From: Erysipelotrichaceae bacterium
Lineage (GTDB): Bacteria > Bacillota_I > Bacilli_A > Erysipelotrichales > Erysipelotrichaceae
DNA length: 64,000 bases
Reading direction: 5' to 3'
Assembly (NCBI GenBank): GCA_017473265.1
Contig: JAFULQ010000021.1
Span: 1-64,000 of the forward strand
Part shown: piece by piece, positions 44,213 to 52,671 of the stretch
Layout: every line of letters starts with the position of its first letter
How positions within the stretch are numbered: the stretch's first letter is position 1
Translations under genes and position numbers: made by a program
The notes under the pieces: generated by a model
Seen by the model: the letters and a program-made list of their open reading frames with translations, nothing else
Databases searched by the model: none
What the model was told of the DNA's origin: nothing

Positions 44213-44566
44213 AATACCTAACATATAAGCCATGTTCTGTCCTTCTTACGAAGGGATAACCATTTATCTACAGTTGTTACTGTCTTCTATTAGCTTCATT
44301 TCGCCTCTAGAAGTTCCTCTACCAAATTTGAGTTTCTCGCTTATGGGGTTTACCTCGTTCCACCCTACTAGTTTCCTAATAGGCTACGTCACTGTGGCAC
44401 TTTTATAGCTCTTAACCATAGTTTCCCTTAGGTCTTGAGTCAGCCGTCAGTTTTCACTGCCTAGACTTATTTATTAATCTAGCACAAACACTACAGTCAT
44501 CGCAGACTGTGCGAGCATGGACTTTCCTCTACAATAAAAGTTGCAGCGATTATCCAGTTAGATATT
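44213..44566 (-). ncRNA. rnpB: RNase P RNA (class B)
   Basis: The catalytic RNA that matures tRNA 5' ends. The P1 stem AATATCTAAC (5', 44566-44557) pairs with GTTAGGTATT (3', 44222-44213). The conserved core is visible: GAGGAAAGTCCATGCTCGCAC near the 5' end, then GAAACTATGG, GGGTGGAACGAGGTAAACCCC and ACAGAACATGGCTTAT near the 3' end. Loop content fits the Bacillus-type class B RNA. It starts two bases after the gpsB stop, the same neighbourhood as in B. subtilis. Confidence 0.97.
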
Positions 44567-44567
44567 A

Positions 44568-44906
44568 TTAGTTCTTTTTACCAAAAACTTCTTGTTCTAA
44601 ACGAGCAATACGTTTTAAGATATCAACTTGAGTATTGTTACTCATTGAAGAAGGTGTAGATACTGTCATTGTTCTTGACATTGCTTGCCCTTCTGCTTCA
44701 AGTAATTTTGCTTTTAAAGAAGCAATTTGCTTTTCATATTCAGCTAAACGTTCTCCTAATTCAGCAATCATATCATCATAAGCTTTATAATCAGCCATTA
44801 CTGTATCAAGAAATTGATCCACTTCAATTGGAGAATACCCCTTAAAGTCTACACTAAATTCTTTATTAAAAATATCGTCAATACTTAAATTAATCATTTT
44901 ATCCAT
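44568..44906 (-). CDS. gpsB: Cell division protein GpsB
   Basis: About 112 residues. It has a DivIVA-like N-terminal coiled-coil domain: MINLSIDDIFNKEFSVDFKG and GYSPIEVDQFLDTVMADY, then heptads to about residue 75. A Ser/Thr/Met-rich linker precedes a short C-terminal helix ending EQEVFGKKN, the trimerisation segment of GpsB. GpsB links penicillin-binding proteins such as PBP1A to division. ATG at 44906 lies 8 nt after GGAAGG; the upstream GTG overlaps that site. It is followed directly by rnpB. Confidence 0.93.
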   Translation of the reverse strand: MDKMINLSIDDIFNKEFSVDFKGYSPIEVDQFLDTVMADYKAYDDMIAELGERLAEYEKQIASLKAKLLEAEGQAMSRTMTVSTPSSMSNNTQVDILKRIARLEQEVFGKKN

Positions 44907-45097
44907 TTTGTTCACCTTCCTACAATAACAATTCTATATAATTTACACACAAAAAGCAACCACAAACACTTATTTTTCAATAGAGTTATAGCATATATGA
45001 GGATATCGTTATTAACATCCTTACAAGTAAAAATATAATTATTTTATATTATATATAATAATATAAGTATATTCACTTAAGCTTCACTTTGAATTTA

Positions 45098-45126
45098 TTG
45101 CATTAAAAAATTAGATAGTTTATAAT
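45098..45126 (+). promoter_or_regulatory. recU-ponA promoter
   Basis: TTGCAT (45098-45103), 17 nt, TATAAT (45121-45126). The rest of the 235-base recU/gpsB gap is very AT-rich, with only weak inverted repeats. Confidence 0.65.
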
Positions 45127-45141
45127 AAATTGGGTGATGTT

Positions 45142-45720
45142 ATGATTGGTTATCCAAACGCAAAACCAAGAATGAACACAACTTCGATAAAAAGCTCAGC
45201 TAGTAATCGAGGTATGTCATTAGAAAAAGATTTAAATCAAACTAACCTATACTATTTAGAGTTAGACAAAGCGGTGATTTACAAAAAACCAACGCCAGTT
45301 CAAATTGTAAATGTAGACTATCCAAAACGTAGTGCTGCAAAGATTACGGAAGCATATTTTAAAATACCATCTACAACCGATTACAATGGTGTTTATAAAG
45401 GTAAGGCAGTTGATTTTGAAGCAAAAGAAACGAAACTTAAAACTTCTTTTCCTTTTAAATTAATTCATCCTCATCAAATCGAACACTTAAAACGCGTAAT
45501 TCGTCATGGTGGAATTGGTTTTCTAATTATTCGATTTACATATTACGATGAGACATACTATATAGAAGCAGAAAAAATGATTGATGCATATTCTAATCGA
45601 GATCATCAATCTTTGCCCTATACTTGGTTTAAAGAAAATGGATATCTTATTCCCTTTTCTCTAACACCGCCAGTAGATTATCTAAAAATTATTGATAAAT
45701 ACATTTTAAAGGAGGTCTAA
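45142..45720 (+). CDS. recU: Holliday junction resolvase RecU
   Basis: About 192 residues. RecU cuts four-way DNA junctions in Firmicutes. MIGYPNAKPRM, SASNRGMSLEKDLNQTN, AYFKIPSTTDYNGVYKGKAVDFEAKETK (seen in sequence, split here for length) and the PFKLIHPHQIEHL segment are family hallmarks with the catalytic acidic residues and Lys. The ATG at 45142 follows GGGTGATG; the in-frame TTG four codons earlier is less likely. ponA follows after 1 nt, the standard Firmicute pair. Confidence 0.96.
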   Translation: MIGYPNAKPRMNTTSIKSSASNRGMSLEKDLNQTNLYYLELDKAVIYKKPTPVQIVNVDYPKRSAAKITEAYFKIPSTTDYNGVYKGKAVDFEAKETKLKTSFPFKLIHPHQIEHLKRVIRHGGIGFLIIRFTYYDETYYIEAEKMIDAYSNRDHQSLPYTWFKENGYLIPFSLTPPVDYLKIIDKYILKEV

Positions 45721-45721
45721 T

Positions 45722-48370
45722 ATGAGTGATTCTCAAAAGAAAAAAGTAAAGAAAGTAAAAACTAAAAAAGTTTTAACTACTTTTCAAAAGAAAAAAAGAA
45801 GAAGAAAAATCCTTAATGGATTAGTTATTAGCTGTATTGTTCTTGGAATTTTATGCTGCAGCGCTGGAGTAACGATGATTTACTCTATGATTAAAGGAAG
45901 CAGTATTGTATTAAACGTAGATGATTTCAAGAGTCCAGAGTCTACATTAATTTATGACCGTCATGGCAATTTAATTGGAACAGTTGGTGTAGAAAATCGT
46001 ATTAACGTAACTTATGATAAATTACCACAAGTTGTTGTTGATGCCTTTGTTTCTATTGAAGACTCACGTTTCTTTGAACACAATGGATTCGATATTCCGC
46101 GTTTTACAAAAGCATTCTTAGAAAATATTAAATCAATGTCTTTTGCTCAAGGTGGTTCTACATTAACGATGCAAATGGTTAAAAATACCTATTTCGTTAC
46201 TGCTGAATCGTTAGCTGAAAAATCCATTCCACGTAAAGTACAAGAAATTTACTTCTCATTAAAAATTGAAAAATTAATTAATAAGAAGAAAATTTTCGAA
46301 TTATATATTAATAAGATTAATTTCGGTGGCCCTGCTCGTGGTATTGAAGCTGGTGCTCAATATTACTTTGGAAAGTCATGTAGTGAATTAACATTATCTG
46401 AAGCTGCTACTTTAGCTGGTGTTATTAACTTACCAAACGTTTATAACCCATATTACAATATCGACTATGCGACAACACGTCGTAATGAAGTATTAAACTT
46501 AATGTATAAACATGGTTATATTTCAGAAACTGAAATGAAAGCTGCTAAAAAGATTAAAGTAGAAGACTTATTAGTTGGAGATAAACAAGATTTAGATTCT
46601 CATAAAACTGAGTATTTACAATCATATATCGACGAAGTATTAAATGAAGTTGAAGATATTACTGGTGAAGATCCTTATACAACGGCTATGCGTATTTATA
46701 CAGCAATGGATCCAGAAGTACAATATACAGCGGATACAATTTGTCGTGGTGAAAGTTTTGATTTCCCTGATGGACATATTCAAACTGGTTTCGCGGTTGT
46801 TGATAATGATACTGGTCAAATCGTAGCCTTAGGTGGTGGACGTGCTCGTCAAGGTGAAAGAACATTCTCATTTGCAACTGATGCACGTAAACAACCTGGT
46901 TCTTCTATTAAACCAATTATTGACTATGCATTAGGATTTGAATACATTGGTATGGCAACCACACATACTGAATTTGATGAAAAGACTACATGGAGAGGTA
47001 CAAAAATTGCAGTTACAAATGCTAGTGGCAAATTCTTAGGTGATTTAACTTTACAACATGCCCTATCTGCTTCATTAAATATTCCTGCATTGAAAGTATT
47101 ACGTAAAGTAATTGATACAGCAGGTAATGAAAAGATTCGTGAGTATTTAAGAACCCTAGGCTTTGATGAACGTGTAGTTAAAGGTTTCAATGAACAGTAT
47201 TCAATTGGTGGTTCTGACTTAACAGCATCTCCATTGCAAATGGCTGCTGCTCAAGCAATGTTATTTAACGGCGGTCTATATATTGAACCACACTGTATTA
47301 CACGTATTGAGTATATCGATGGTTCACAAGAACCATATACACCAACCTACACTCCTGTTCGTGCCATTTCAGAAGCAAGTGCTTACTTAATTGCACATAT
47401 GATGGAGAAAAACGTAAGTAATGATATTTATTTAGGAAATGTTAAAGCAATTAAAAAATCATATCCTGTTTACGCTAAAACTGGTACATCTGACTGGGGT
47501 AGCAATGGTAAACAATATGGTATCCCTGTTGGAGCTGCGAAAGATAGCTGGATGAATGCTTCTACTAGTCAATTTACAATGGCTACTTGGTTAGGATACG
47601 ACAAAGGTGTTAAAGGCCAAACATCTCATATCACAAATAAGACATTCAAGATGAATATTCCTGCTAAGATTACAAACCGTTTATTAGATGCTCTAGCAAA
47701 ATCTTATGGTAAACCAAAAGCAATTGCTAAGCCTAAAGGTATTGGTACAGTAACTTACATTCAAGGTACATGGCCATATACTGCAGCACCTGAATGGTGT
47801 CCAAAAGAATATATCGTAACTGGTCAAATTAAAGCTGGTACTGCTAATGTTGTTGCGTGGGAAACTCCTACTATTGATAACATTACTTCATTTACAGCAA
47901 CGTTAACTTCAAATGCCTCAACAAGCGCTACAGTACAATTATCATATAGTCCATTAAGTGAATTAATGCCTACTGTAGTTGAAGAAAAGGAATTTGAATG
48001 GGATAAAAAAGTATGGAAACAAAATGGAAAAGCAAAACGCTTATTCTCTAAAACTTGGGTTGATGGCGTTGTTCGTTATTTCGTAGAAGTTACAGATGAA
48101 AATGGTGATTTATTAGGTGTTTATTCATTTGAAAATCCAAATGAAAGTTTAACTCTTGATTTATCAGCACTTACAAATGGATCTCATACATTACGCTTAC
48201 GTGGTTACTATAGTTACACTATTGCCCCTGTTCAAAGTGGTGTAATTGATCAATATGTAAATGTACATGTTGAAAATGTAGTCATTCCTGAAACTCCTGT
48301 AGTTCCAGAAACACCTGTTGTTCCTGAAGTACCTGAAACTCCTGTTACTCCAGAAACACCTCAAGAATAA
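45722..48370 (+). CDS. ponA: Penicillin-binding protein 1A (bifunctional transglycosylase/transpeptidase)
   Basis: This 882-residue peptidoglycan synthase has a basic cytoplasmic tail (1-30), one membrane anchor (about 33-56), a GT51 domain with catalytic Glu113 in IEDSRFFEHNGFD, and a transpeptidase domain. That domain has Ser394 in SSIK, an SASLN motif and KTG at 586-588. The C-terminus has a beta-rich module and a Pro/Glu/Val tail (PETPVVPETP repeats). GpsB, a known regulator of PBP1, is encoded divergently next door. The gene ends at a bidirectional terminator shared with nth. Confidence 0.96.
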   Translation: MSDSQKKKVKKVKTKKVLTTFQKKKRRRKILNGLVISCIVLGILCCSAGVTMIYSMIKGSSIVLNVDDFKSPESTLIYDRHGNLIGTVGVENRINVTYDKLPQVVVDAFVSIEDSRFFEHNGFDIPRFTKAFLENIKSMSFAQGGSTLTMQMVKNTYFVTAESLAEKSIPRKVQEIYFSLKIEKLINKKKIFELYINKINFGGPARGIEAGAQYYFGKSCSELTLSEAATLAGVINLPNVYNPYYNIDYATTRRNEVLNLMYKHGYISETEMKAAKKIKVEDLLVGDKQDLDSHKTEYLQSYIDEVLNEVEDITGEDPYTTAMRIYTAMDPEVQYTADTICRGESFDFPDGHIQTGFAVVDNDTGQIVALGGGRARQGERTFSFATDARKQPGSSIKPIIDYALGFEYIGMATTHTEFDEKTTWRGTKIAVTNASGKFLGDLTLQHALSASLNIPALKVLRKVIDTAGNEKIREYLRTLGFDERVVKGFNEQYSIGGSDLTASPLQMAAAQAMLFNGGLYIEPHCITRIEYIDGSQEPYTPTYTPVRAISEASAYLIAHMMEKNVSNDIYLGNVKAIKKSYPVYAKTGTSDWGSNGKQYGIPVGAAKDSWMNASTSQFTMATWLGYDKGVKGQTSHITNKTFKMNIPAKITNRLLDALAKSYGKPKAIAKPKGIGTVTYIQGTWPYTAAPEWCPKEYIVTGQIKAGTANVVAWETPTIDNITSFTATLTSNASTSATVQLSYSPLSELMPTVVEEKEFEWDKKVWKQNGKAKRLFSKTWVDGVVRYFVEVTDENGDLLGVYSFENPNESLTLDLSALTNGSHTLRLRGYYSYTIAPVQSGVIDQYVNVHVENVVIPETPVVPETPVVPEVPETPVTPETPQE

Positions 48371-48376
48371 AAAAAG

Positions 48377-48402
48377 AAATGGATATCACACGATATCCAT
48401 TT
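48377..48402 (+). terminator. Bidirectional terminator, ponA and nth
   Basis: AAATGGATATC, loop ACAC, GATATCCATTT, with T residues on the plus side and TTTTTTT on the minus side. The left arm contains the end of nth. Confidence 0.85.
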
Positions 48403-49042
48403 TTCTTTTACTTTTCATCTTTTTATCTTTACAAACATCAAACAACGGACAATGATTACAATCCGGTTTTAATGCTTTACAATGATACCTACCAAAGAAA
48501 ATTAATAAATGATGTGTTTTTCTCCAACGATCTTTTTTAATTTTCTTTTTTAGAGTCATTTCTACTTCTAATACAGACGCATCCTTTTTAACGAATCCTA
48601 AACGTTTACTTACCCTTTCTACATGGGTATCTACAGCTAAAGCAGGAATTTTATACCATTCAGATAAAATGACATTTGCTGTTTTACGCCCGACTCCATC
48701 TAATTTAACTAAATCTTCCATCGTATTTGGTACAACACCATCATATGATTCAACCAAAGATTTAGCTAAACTTACTAAATTTTTAGCCTTATTACGATAC
48801 AATCCAATCGATTGAATATAAGGTTCAATTTCTTTAGGAGTTGCTAAAGCCATATCATTCACTGTAGGAAACTTTTCAAACAACGCAGGTGTAACCTTAT
48901 TAACAGCCACATCCGTTGTTTGCGCTGATAATACAACCGCTACAAGCAATTCATATGCATTACGATGTATCAATTCACAATCCGCATTCGGAAACATCGT
49001 TTCTATAATATCTAATATCTCATTCACTTTCACGTTGAACAT
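48386..49042 (-). CDS. nth: Endonuclease III
   Basis: About 218 residues. This base-excision repair glycosylase/lyase acts on oxidised pyrimidines. The helix-hairpin-helix LVKLDGVGRKTANVIL supplies the catalytic Lys, and ALAVDTHVERVSKRLG the catalytic Asp. A C-terminal 4Fe-4S cluster has CKALKPDCNHCPLFDVC spacing (C-x6-C-x2-C-x5-C). It overlaps dnaD by 23 nt, as the dnaD-nth pair does elsewhere. The exact start is unsure: ATG at 49042 abuts its GAGG site, and a GTG 9 nt after GAGG is possible. Confidence 0.95.
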   Translation of the reverse strand: MFNVKVNEILDIIETMFPNADCELIHRNAYELLVAVVLSAQTTDVAVNKVTPALFEKFPTVNDMALATPKEIEPYIQSIGLYRNKAKNLVSLAKSLVESYDGVVPNTMEDLVKLDGVGRKTANVILSEWYKIPALAVDTHVERVSKRLGFVKKDASVLEVEMTLKKKIKKDRWRKTHHLLIFFGRYHCKALKPDCNHCPLFDVCKDKKMKSKRKMDIV

Positions 49043-49562
49043 CCTCAACTAACTTTTCTACTGTAATTCCTTGTTTTTCCCAACGAGACAATATTGTATC
49101 AATATATTTGATATTCAATTTACGATAAATAGCCGCTTCACGTAAAGCATATATAATTAATTCATTATCATATTTACGATTCCATTCACTCAACATCATT
49201 AATTCCTTTTGTGTTAAAGGACGACCAAACTCTTGTTCAAATGTTTGGAAAATAGGCAGCGCATCAACATCCTTTTCTTTTTGTTGAAAAATACCATCCA
49301 TATTAAAAGACATAATCCCATTTGTAAATGTTACTTGTAAATATTGTTTCAAACACAATTGTGATAAACAATCATCAACATCTTGTATAGAAAGATTACT
49401 ATGAGCACTTAAAGATTCGGTTGTAATCAATCGATTTTGTTCCATAAATAACGTAATTAACATTAATAACATAAACTCTCGTTCGCTTAAATTTAAAGAA
49501 ACTATATTCTCCATTAACCAATTTTTCCGATTAAAATAACTCTCTTGCCAAAACTGTTTCAT
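49020..49562 (-). CDS. dnaD: DnaD-like replication restart protein
   Basis: About 180 residues. An N-terminal winged helix (about 15-95: LNLSEREFMLLMLITLFMEQ) is followed by the DnaD C-terminal domain with FEQEFGRPLTQKELMMLSEW and the closing YIDTILSRWEKQGI (YxxxIL.W motif). DnaD acts with DnaB and DnaI, both in this window, to load helicase. ATG at 49562 has AGGTGATT upstream; the longer frame includes the promoter. nth overlaps its 3' end. Confidence 0.93.
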   Translation of the reverse strand: MKQFWQESYFNRKNWLMENIVSLNLSEREFMLLMLITLFMEQNRLITTESLSAHSNLSIQDVDDCLSQLCLKQYLQVTFTNGIMSFNMDGIFQQKEKDVDALPIFQTFEQEFGRPLTQKELMMLSEWNRKYDNELIIYALREAAIYRKLNIKYIDTILSRWEKQGITVEKLVEDVQRESE

Positions 49563-49581
49563 ATAAAAATCACCTGTTTTG

Positions 49582-49590
49582 ATTATAGCA
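49582..49590 (-). promoter_or_regulatory. dnaD-nth extended -10
   Basis: TGCTATAAT (49590-49582). The transcript would start almost at the AGGTGATT ribosome site. Confidence 0.6.
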
Positions 49591-49604
49591 TACATAGAGC
49601 AAAT

Positions 49605-49633
49605 TTGCTTATTTTTTGTAAATATGGTAAAAT
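49605..49633 (+). promoter_or_regulatory. Promoter of the thioredoxin-like membrane protein
   Basis: TTGCTT (49605-49610), 17 nt, TAAAAT (49628-49633), with TGG before the -10. It is divergent from dnaD. Confidence 0.6.
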
Positions 49634-49653
49634 GCTACAGTAGGAGTGAAAAT

Positions 49654-50151
49654 ATGAAAAATAAACTATTATTTTATTGCATTGCAATATTTGCTTGTTT
49701 AGCAATTCTGTTCTCTATCCATTATTTAACAAAACCTGAAGAAATGCCAGTTGTTACTAGAAACACAGTATCTGGTCAATTATCCTATGATGAAGTAAAT
49801 GAATTTGTATATAATCAAAACAACACTGTATATTTATTTTTCTTCTCTAGTAAAGAAGCTGATAGTACATATGTTATCAATAATATCTTAAATCCTATTT
49901 TACAAGAAAATAAATTAGAAACTTTTGATGATTTATATTATGTAGATTTAGCAACATTACCTGCAGATACATCTGATAAATATACTAAAAATCAATGGGG
50001 ATTCTACAACCTTCCAAGTTTTGTTGGATTAAGAATCGAAAACAATAAAGTACAAATTTCAGATTTATTAGAATGGGATGGAACAAATCCATATACAATG
50101 GATACAGTAAAAACTTGGTTAAATGAACACAAACTATTAACGCAGAACTAA
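49654..50151 (+). CDS. Membrane-anchored thioredoxin-fold-like protein
   Basis: About 165 residues: one N-terminal membrane helix (4-24) and an extracytoplasmic domain. TVYLFFFSSKEADSTYVINN, the following LYYVDLATLP and NQWGFYNLPSFVGLR look like the strands and cis-proline region of a thioredoxin fold. There is no CxxC pair, so it cannot be a standard disulfide enzyme. I do not recognise the exact family. ATG at 49654 follows TAGGAGTG. It is a single gene, divergent from dnaD, with a strong terminator. Confidence 0.7.
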   Translation: MKNKLLFYCIAIFACLAILFSIHYLTKPEEMPVVTRNTVSGQLSYDEVNEFVYNQNNTVYLFFFSSKEADSTYVINNILNPILQENKLETFDDLYYVDLATLPADTSDKYTKNQWGFYNLPSFVGLRIENNKVQISDLLEWDGTNPYTMDTVKTWLNEHKLLTQN

Positions 50152-50163
50152 ATGTTCTGCGTT
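50139..50163 (+). terminator. Bidirectional terminator, thioredoxin-like gene and mtnN
   Basis: AACGCAGAAC, loop TAAAT, GTTCTGCGTT, then ATTTTCTT. It sits between convergent stops. The minus-strand T tract is weaker. Confidence 0.75.
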
Positions 50164-50169
50164 ATTTTC

Positions 50170-50865
50170 TTATAATGCTTTAACAACCTCTTTAACAAAC
50201 TTCGCACTACGAGCACTCGCTAATTGTGCATACGTTTCAAATGATAATTCATTACCTTCTTTTAAGACAATATCACTTAAAGAACGAATGATTACAAAAG
50301 GAACTTTATAGAAATCACAAACTTGTGCAATACAAGCAGCTTCCATATCTCCACAATATGCACTAGGATAATATGTCTTAATAAAATTAACATCCTCTTG
50401 TTTACAAATAAATTTATCTCCACTTACAATATCACCAACGAATACACGTGAATCACTTAATTGTTCCATCACATTTTTGGCTAAATCTTGTAATTTTTTA
50501 TCTGTTTTAAAGATATATGGATTTTCATCCGTAAAACCTAATGGAATATTATAAACAACTTCAAAATCGAAATCATATTTTACAACTCTATCAGAAATAA
50601 TAACATCTAATTCTTCTTCAACTTCTTGTAATCCACCAGCAGTACCAATATTAATGAAACAATCCAAATCGAATCTTTCTAATAATTGAGTCATCATCAT
50701 TGCACTTTTAACAGCACCAACACCACTTAATGCTACTACAACTTCTTTTCCTTCAATTGTACCTTTATAAATAGGTAAACCACTATTCTCAAATGTTTCT
50801 TCAATTGTCATGAACTTTAGAATTTCATTCAATTCAATGTTCATCGCACCCATAATTCCAATCAT
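50170..50865 (-). CDS. mtnN: 5'-methylthioadenosine/S-adenosylhomocysteine nucleosidase
   Basis: This 231-residue enzyme removes adenine from methylthioadenosine and S-adenosylhomocysteine, recycling products of SAM-dependent reactions. Family blocks: IGIMGAMNIELNEIL at the start with catalytic Glu, GVGAVKSAMM, FINIGTAGGL, DMEAACIAQVC with the ribose-binding glutamate, and IRSLSDIV with the catalytic Asp. It lies 4 nt after the yqeM methyltransferase gene, so it is the last member of the yqeG-mtnN gene run. Confidence 0.95.
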   Translation of the reverse strand: MIGIMGAMNIELNEILKFMTIEETFENSGLPIYKGTIEGKEVVVALSGVGAVKSAMMMTQLLERFDLDCFINIGTAGGLQEVEEELDVIISDRVVKYDFDFEVVYNIPLGFTDENPYIFKTDKKLQDLAKNVMEQLSDSRVFVGDIVSGDKFICKQEDVNFIKTYYPSAYCGDMEAACIAQVCDFYKVPFVIIRSLSDIVLKEGNELSFETYAQLASARSAKFVKEVVKAL

Positions 50866-50869
50866 CTTA

Positions 50870-51574
50870 CTACCCTACTTTCTTCGCTACATAAAAGATT
50901 TTCTCGCCTTCTTGTATACCTTCTAAATCAAAATCCGTATACATAGAAACATCAAATCCTATTCTTTCTAATTGTTCCTTGACCCATAAAGGATTATGTA
51001 CTTTTTGAACGTGTTGTTCTTGTTCTAATTTACCATTTGCATCATAGAAAGTAAAACTATGATACAAGAAATGATCTTCGTGACGAATCGTCCATTGATA
51101 AGCAACATCGTCTAAAAATCCTTCTTCAATATATTCTTCCGCAAATTCTACTTCTCTATCTAAACTATGAATATCAAATAAGAAAACACCACCATCTTCC
51201 AAACATGCATATACCTTTTCAAATACTGTAAGCACATCTTGATTTTGAACTACATAGTTTAAACTATCACAATAACACAAAATAGAATCATATTTTTTAT
51301 CTAATGGAAGTTGTACCATATCCAATGCTTCCCATTGAACAAGTTCACTACCTTCTTTTTCTTGCGCTTCATCAATCATTTCTTGTGATAAATCAGTACC
51401 ATACATTGAATAACCTAATTTCGCTAAAGCGATTGTAATTTCACCACTACCACAAGCTAATTCAAGAATATTAGTGCCTTTTGCATACTTTTGTGTAAAG
51501 TCTACCCACATTTGAGTTGCTTCATCATCTTTTACTAATAAATCATAAAATGGAGCTAATGTTTGATAAATCAT
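50870..51574 (-). CDS. Class I SAM-dependent methyltransferase (YqeM-like)
   Basis: This 234-residue Rossmann-fold methyltransferase has motif I in NILELACGSGEITIALAKLG (about 36-55), motif II YGTDLSQEMIDEA and motif IV ILCYCDSLNYV. It starts MIYQTLAPFYDLL, typical of YqeM. Its place after the YqeK-type gene, with a 4-nt overlap, matches yqeK-rsfS-yqeM of Bacillus, except that rsfS is missing here. The substrate of YqeM is not established. Confidence 0.88.
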   Translation of the reverse strand: MIYQTLAPFYDLLVKDDEATQMWVDFTQKYAKGTNILELACGSGEITIALAKLGYSMYGTDLSQEMIDEAQEKEGSELVQWEALDMVQLPLDKKYDSILCYCDSLNYVVQNQDVLTVFEKVYACLEDGGVFLFDIHSLDREVEFAEEYIEEGFLDDVAYQWTIRHEDHFLYHSFTFYDANGKLEQEQHVQKVHNPLWVKEQLERIGFDVSMYTDFDLEGIQEGEKIFYVAKKVG

Positions 51575-52383
51575 ACTTTTACACCTTCCTTACGCAAATA
51601 TGCAATTTGTTGTTCTTTTACAACTTTCATTGCTTGGTTTAAATCTTTTTTTGCTAACGCAATTTCCTTTGAACTATCATAGTCTCTTGATGGATCTAAT
51701 TTATCCGCTAAATAAATAATTTGAGCTAACGGATGATTCGAATCTCCTTTTACATGATGTAAAATAGCATGTAAAACATTTTGATTGCGTATTTTCAATA
51801 CTCTTCTACAATAGATTTCACCAGTATATTGATGATGAATGGCAAAAGCCTCATCAAGTTTATTAGACGCATTTAAACGCATCCAAAAACTTGATTCATC
51901 ATAATCCAACCTCTTTGTACAATCATGAAACATCCCTGCTAAAAACGCCTCATATGCATTCATATGATGAGATACAGCAAGATCTACTGCTAATTGTGTC
52001 ATACTCGATACATGTAACCAACGTTTAGGCTTCACTAAACTTCTAGCAATATCTTCAACATAAATACCATGTTCCATCATATATGTTTTCACCACACTAG
52101 AAACATCCTTCCAATGTAAATCAAAATCAAATTCAATATTTACAAAAGGTAATTGTACATAATCAATCCCTTCATATAACCAATCACCCTTCATAATCTT
52201 CAATTTACGATATGGGGCAATCATCAACTTCAACATATGGCTACGGTTTTCATAAGAAACCGTATGTTCTTCAAACACAAACCAGATTTCATCTAAAGAA
52301 TACTGCTTTCTAAACTTCAATATTTCAGACAATTGACTACACAAAAGAGGTGCAAACGCACCTTTTATAATCCCTACTCTCAT
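51571..52383 (-). CDS. YqeK-type HD hydrolase with a reduced, inactive-looking NadD-like N-terminus
   Basis: 270 residues. The C-terminal half (about 120-270) is an HD phosphohydrolase like YqeK, which splits Ap4A: RWLHVSSMTQLAVDLA, FLAGMFHDCTKRL, IHHQYTGE, AILHHVKGD, IIYLADKLDP. The N-terminal 115 residues look like a shortened NadD (nicotinate-mononucleotide adenylyltransferase): MRVGIIKGAFAPLLCSQ sits where GGSFDPxHxGH should be, and the HxGH motif is lost. Elsewhere nadD and yqeK are separate neighbours. NadD activity is therefore doubtful. It overlaps yhbY and yqeM by 4 nt each. Confidence 0.75.
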   Translation of the reverse strand: MRVGIIKGAFAPLLCSQLSEILKFRKQYSLDEIWFVFEEHTVSYENRSHMLKLMIAPYRKLKIMKGDWLYEGIDYVQLPFVNIEFDFDLHWKDVSSVVKTYMMEHGIYVEDIARSLVKPKRWLHVSSMTQLAVDLAVSHHMNAYEAFLAGMFHDCTKRLDYDESSFWMRLNASNKLDEAFAIHHQYTGEIYCRRVLKIRNQNVLHAILHHVKGDSNHPLAQIIYLADKLDPSRDYDSSKEIALAKKDLNQAMKVVKEQQIAYLRKEGVKV

Positions 52384-52670
52384 CGTGGTAACTCAATTTT
52401 CGCTTCTTTACTTCTACGATATAATACAATTGTACGACCAATTGTTTGTATAATTTCACTCTTAGTACCAACCGCTAATTCAATCGCAGCTTCTTTAACA
52501 CTCAAAGCACAAGTCTTTAATAAACTCACTTTCACTAATTCATGCGCTTCCAAAGAAACATCCAAACTTTCTAATACTGTATCACTTAATCCATCTTTAC
52601 CAACAATAACAACAGCCTTTAATGGATTCGCTAGTGAACGCAAATAACTCTTTTGTTTATTATTTAACAT
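52380..52670 (-). CDS. yhbY: YhbY/YqeI family RNA-binding protein
   Basis: This 96-residue single CRM-domain protein associates with the assembling large ribosomal subunit. LNNKQKSYLRSLANPLKAVVIVGKDGLSD is the family N-terminus (quoted in part), followed by HELVKVSLLKTCALSVKEAA and a C-terminal GRTIVLYRRS. Length and position after yqeH are as expected. The aroE gene usually between yqeH and yhbY in Bacillus is absent. Confidence 0.93.
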   Translation of the reverse strand: MLNNKQKSYLRSLANPLKAVVIVGKDGLSDTVLESLDVSLEAHELVKVSLLKTCALSVKEAAIELAVGTKSEIIQTIGRTIVLYRRSKEAKIELPR

Positions 52671-52671
52671 A

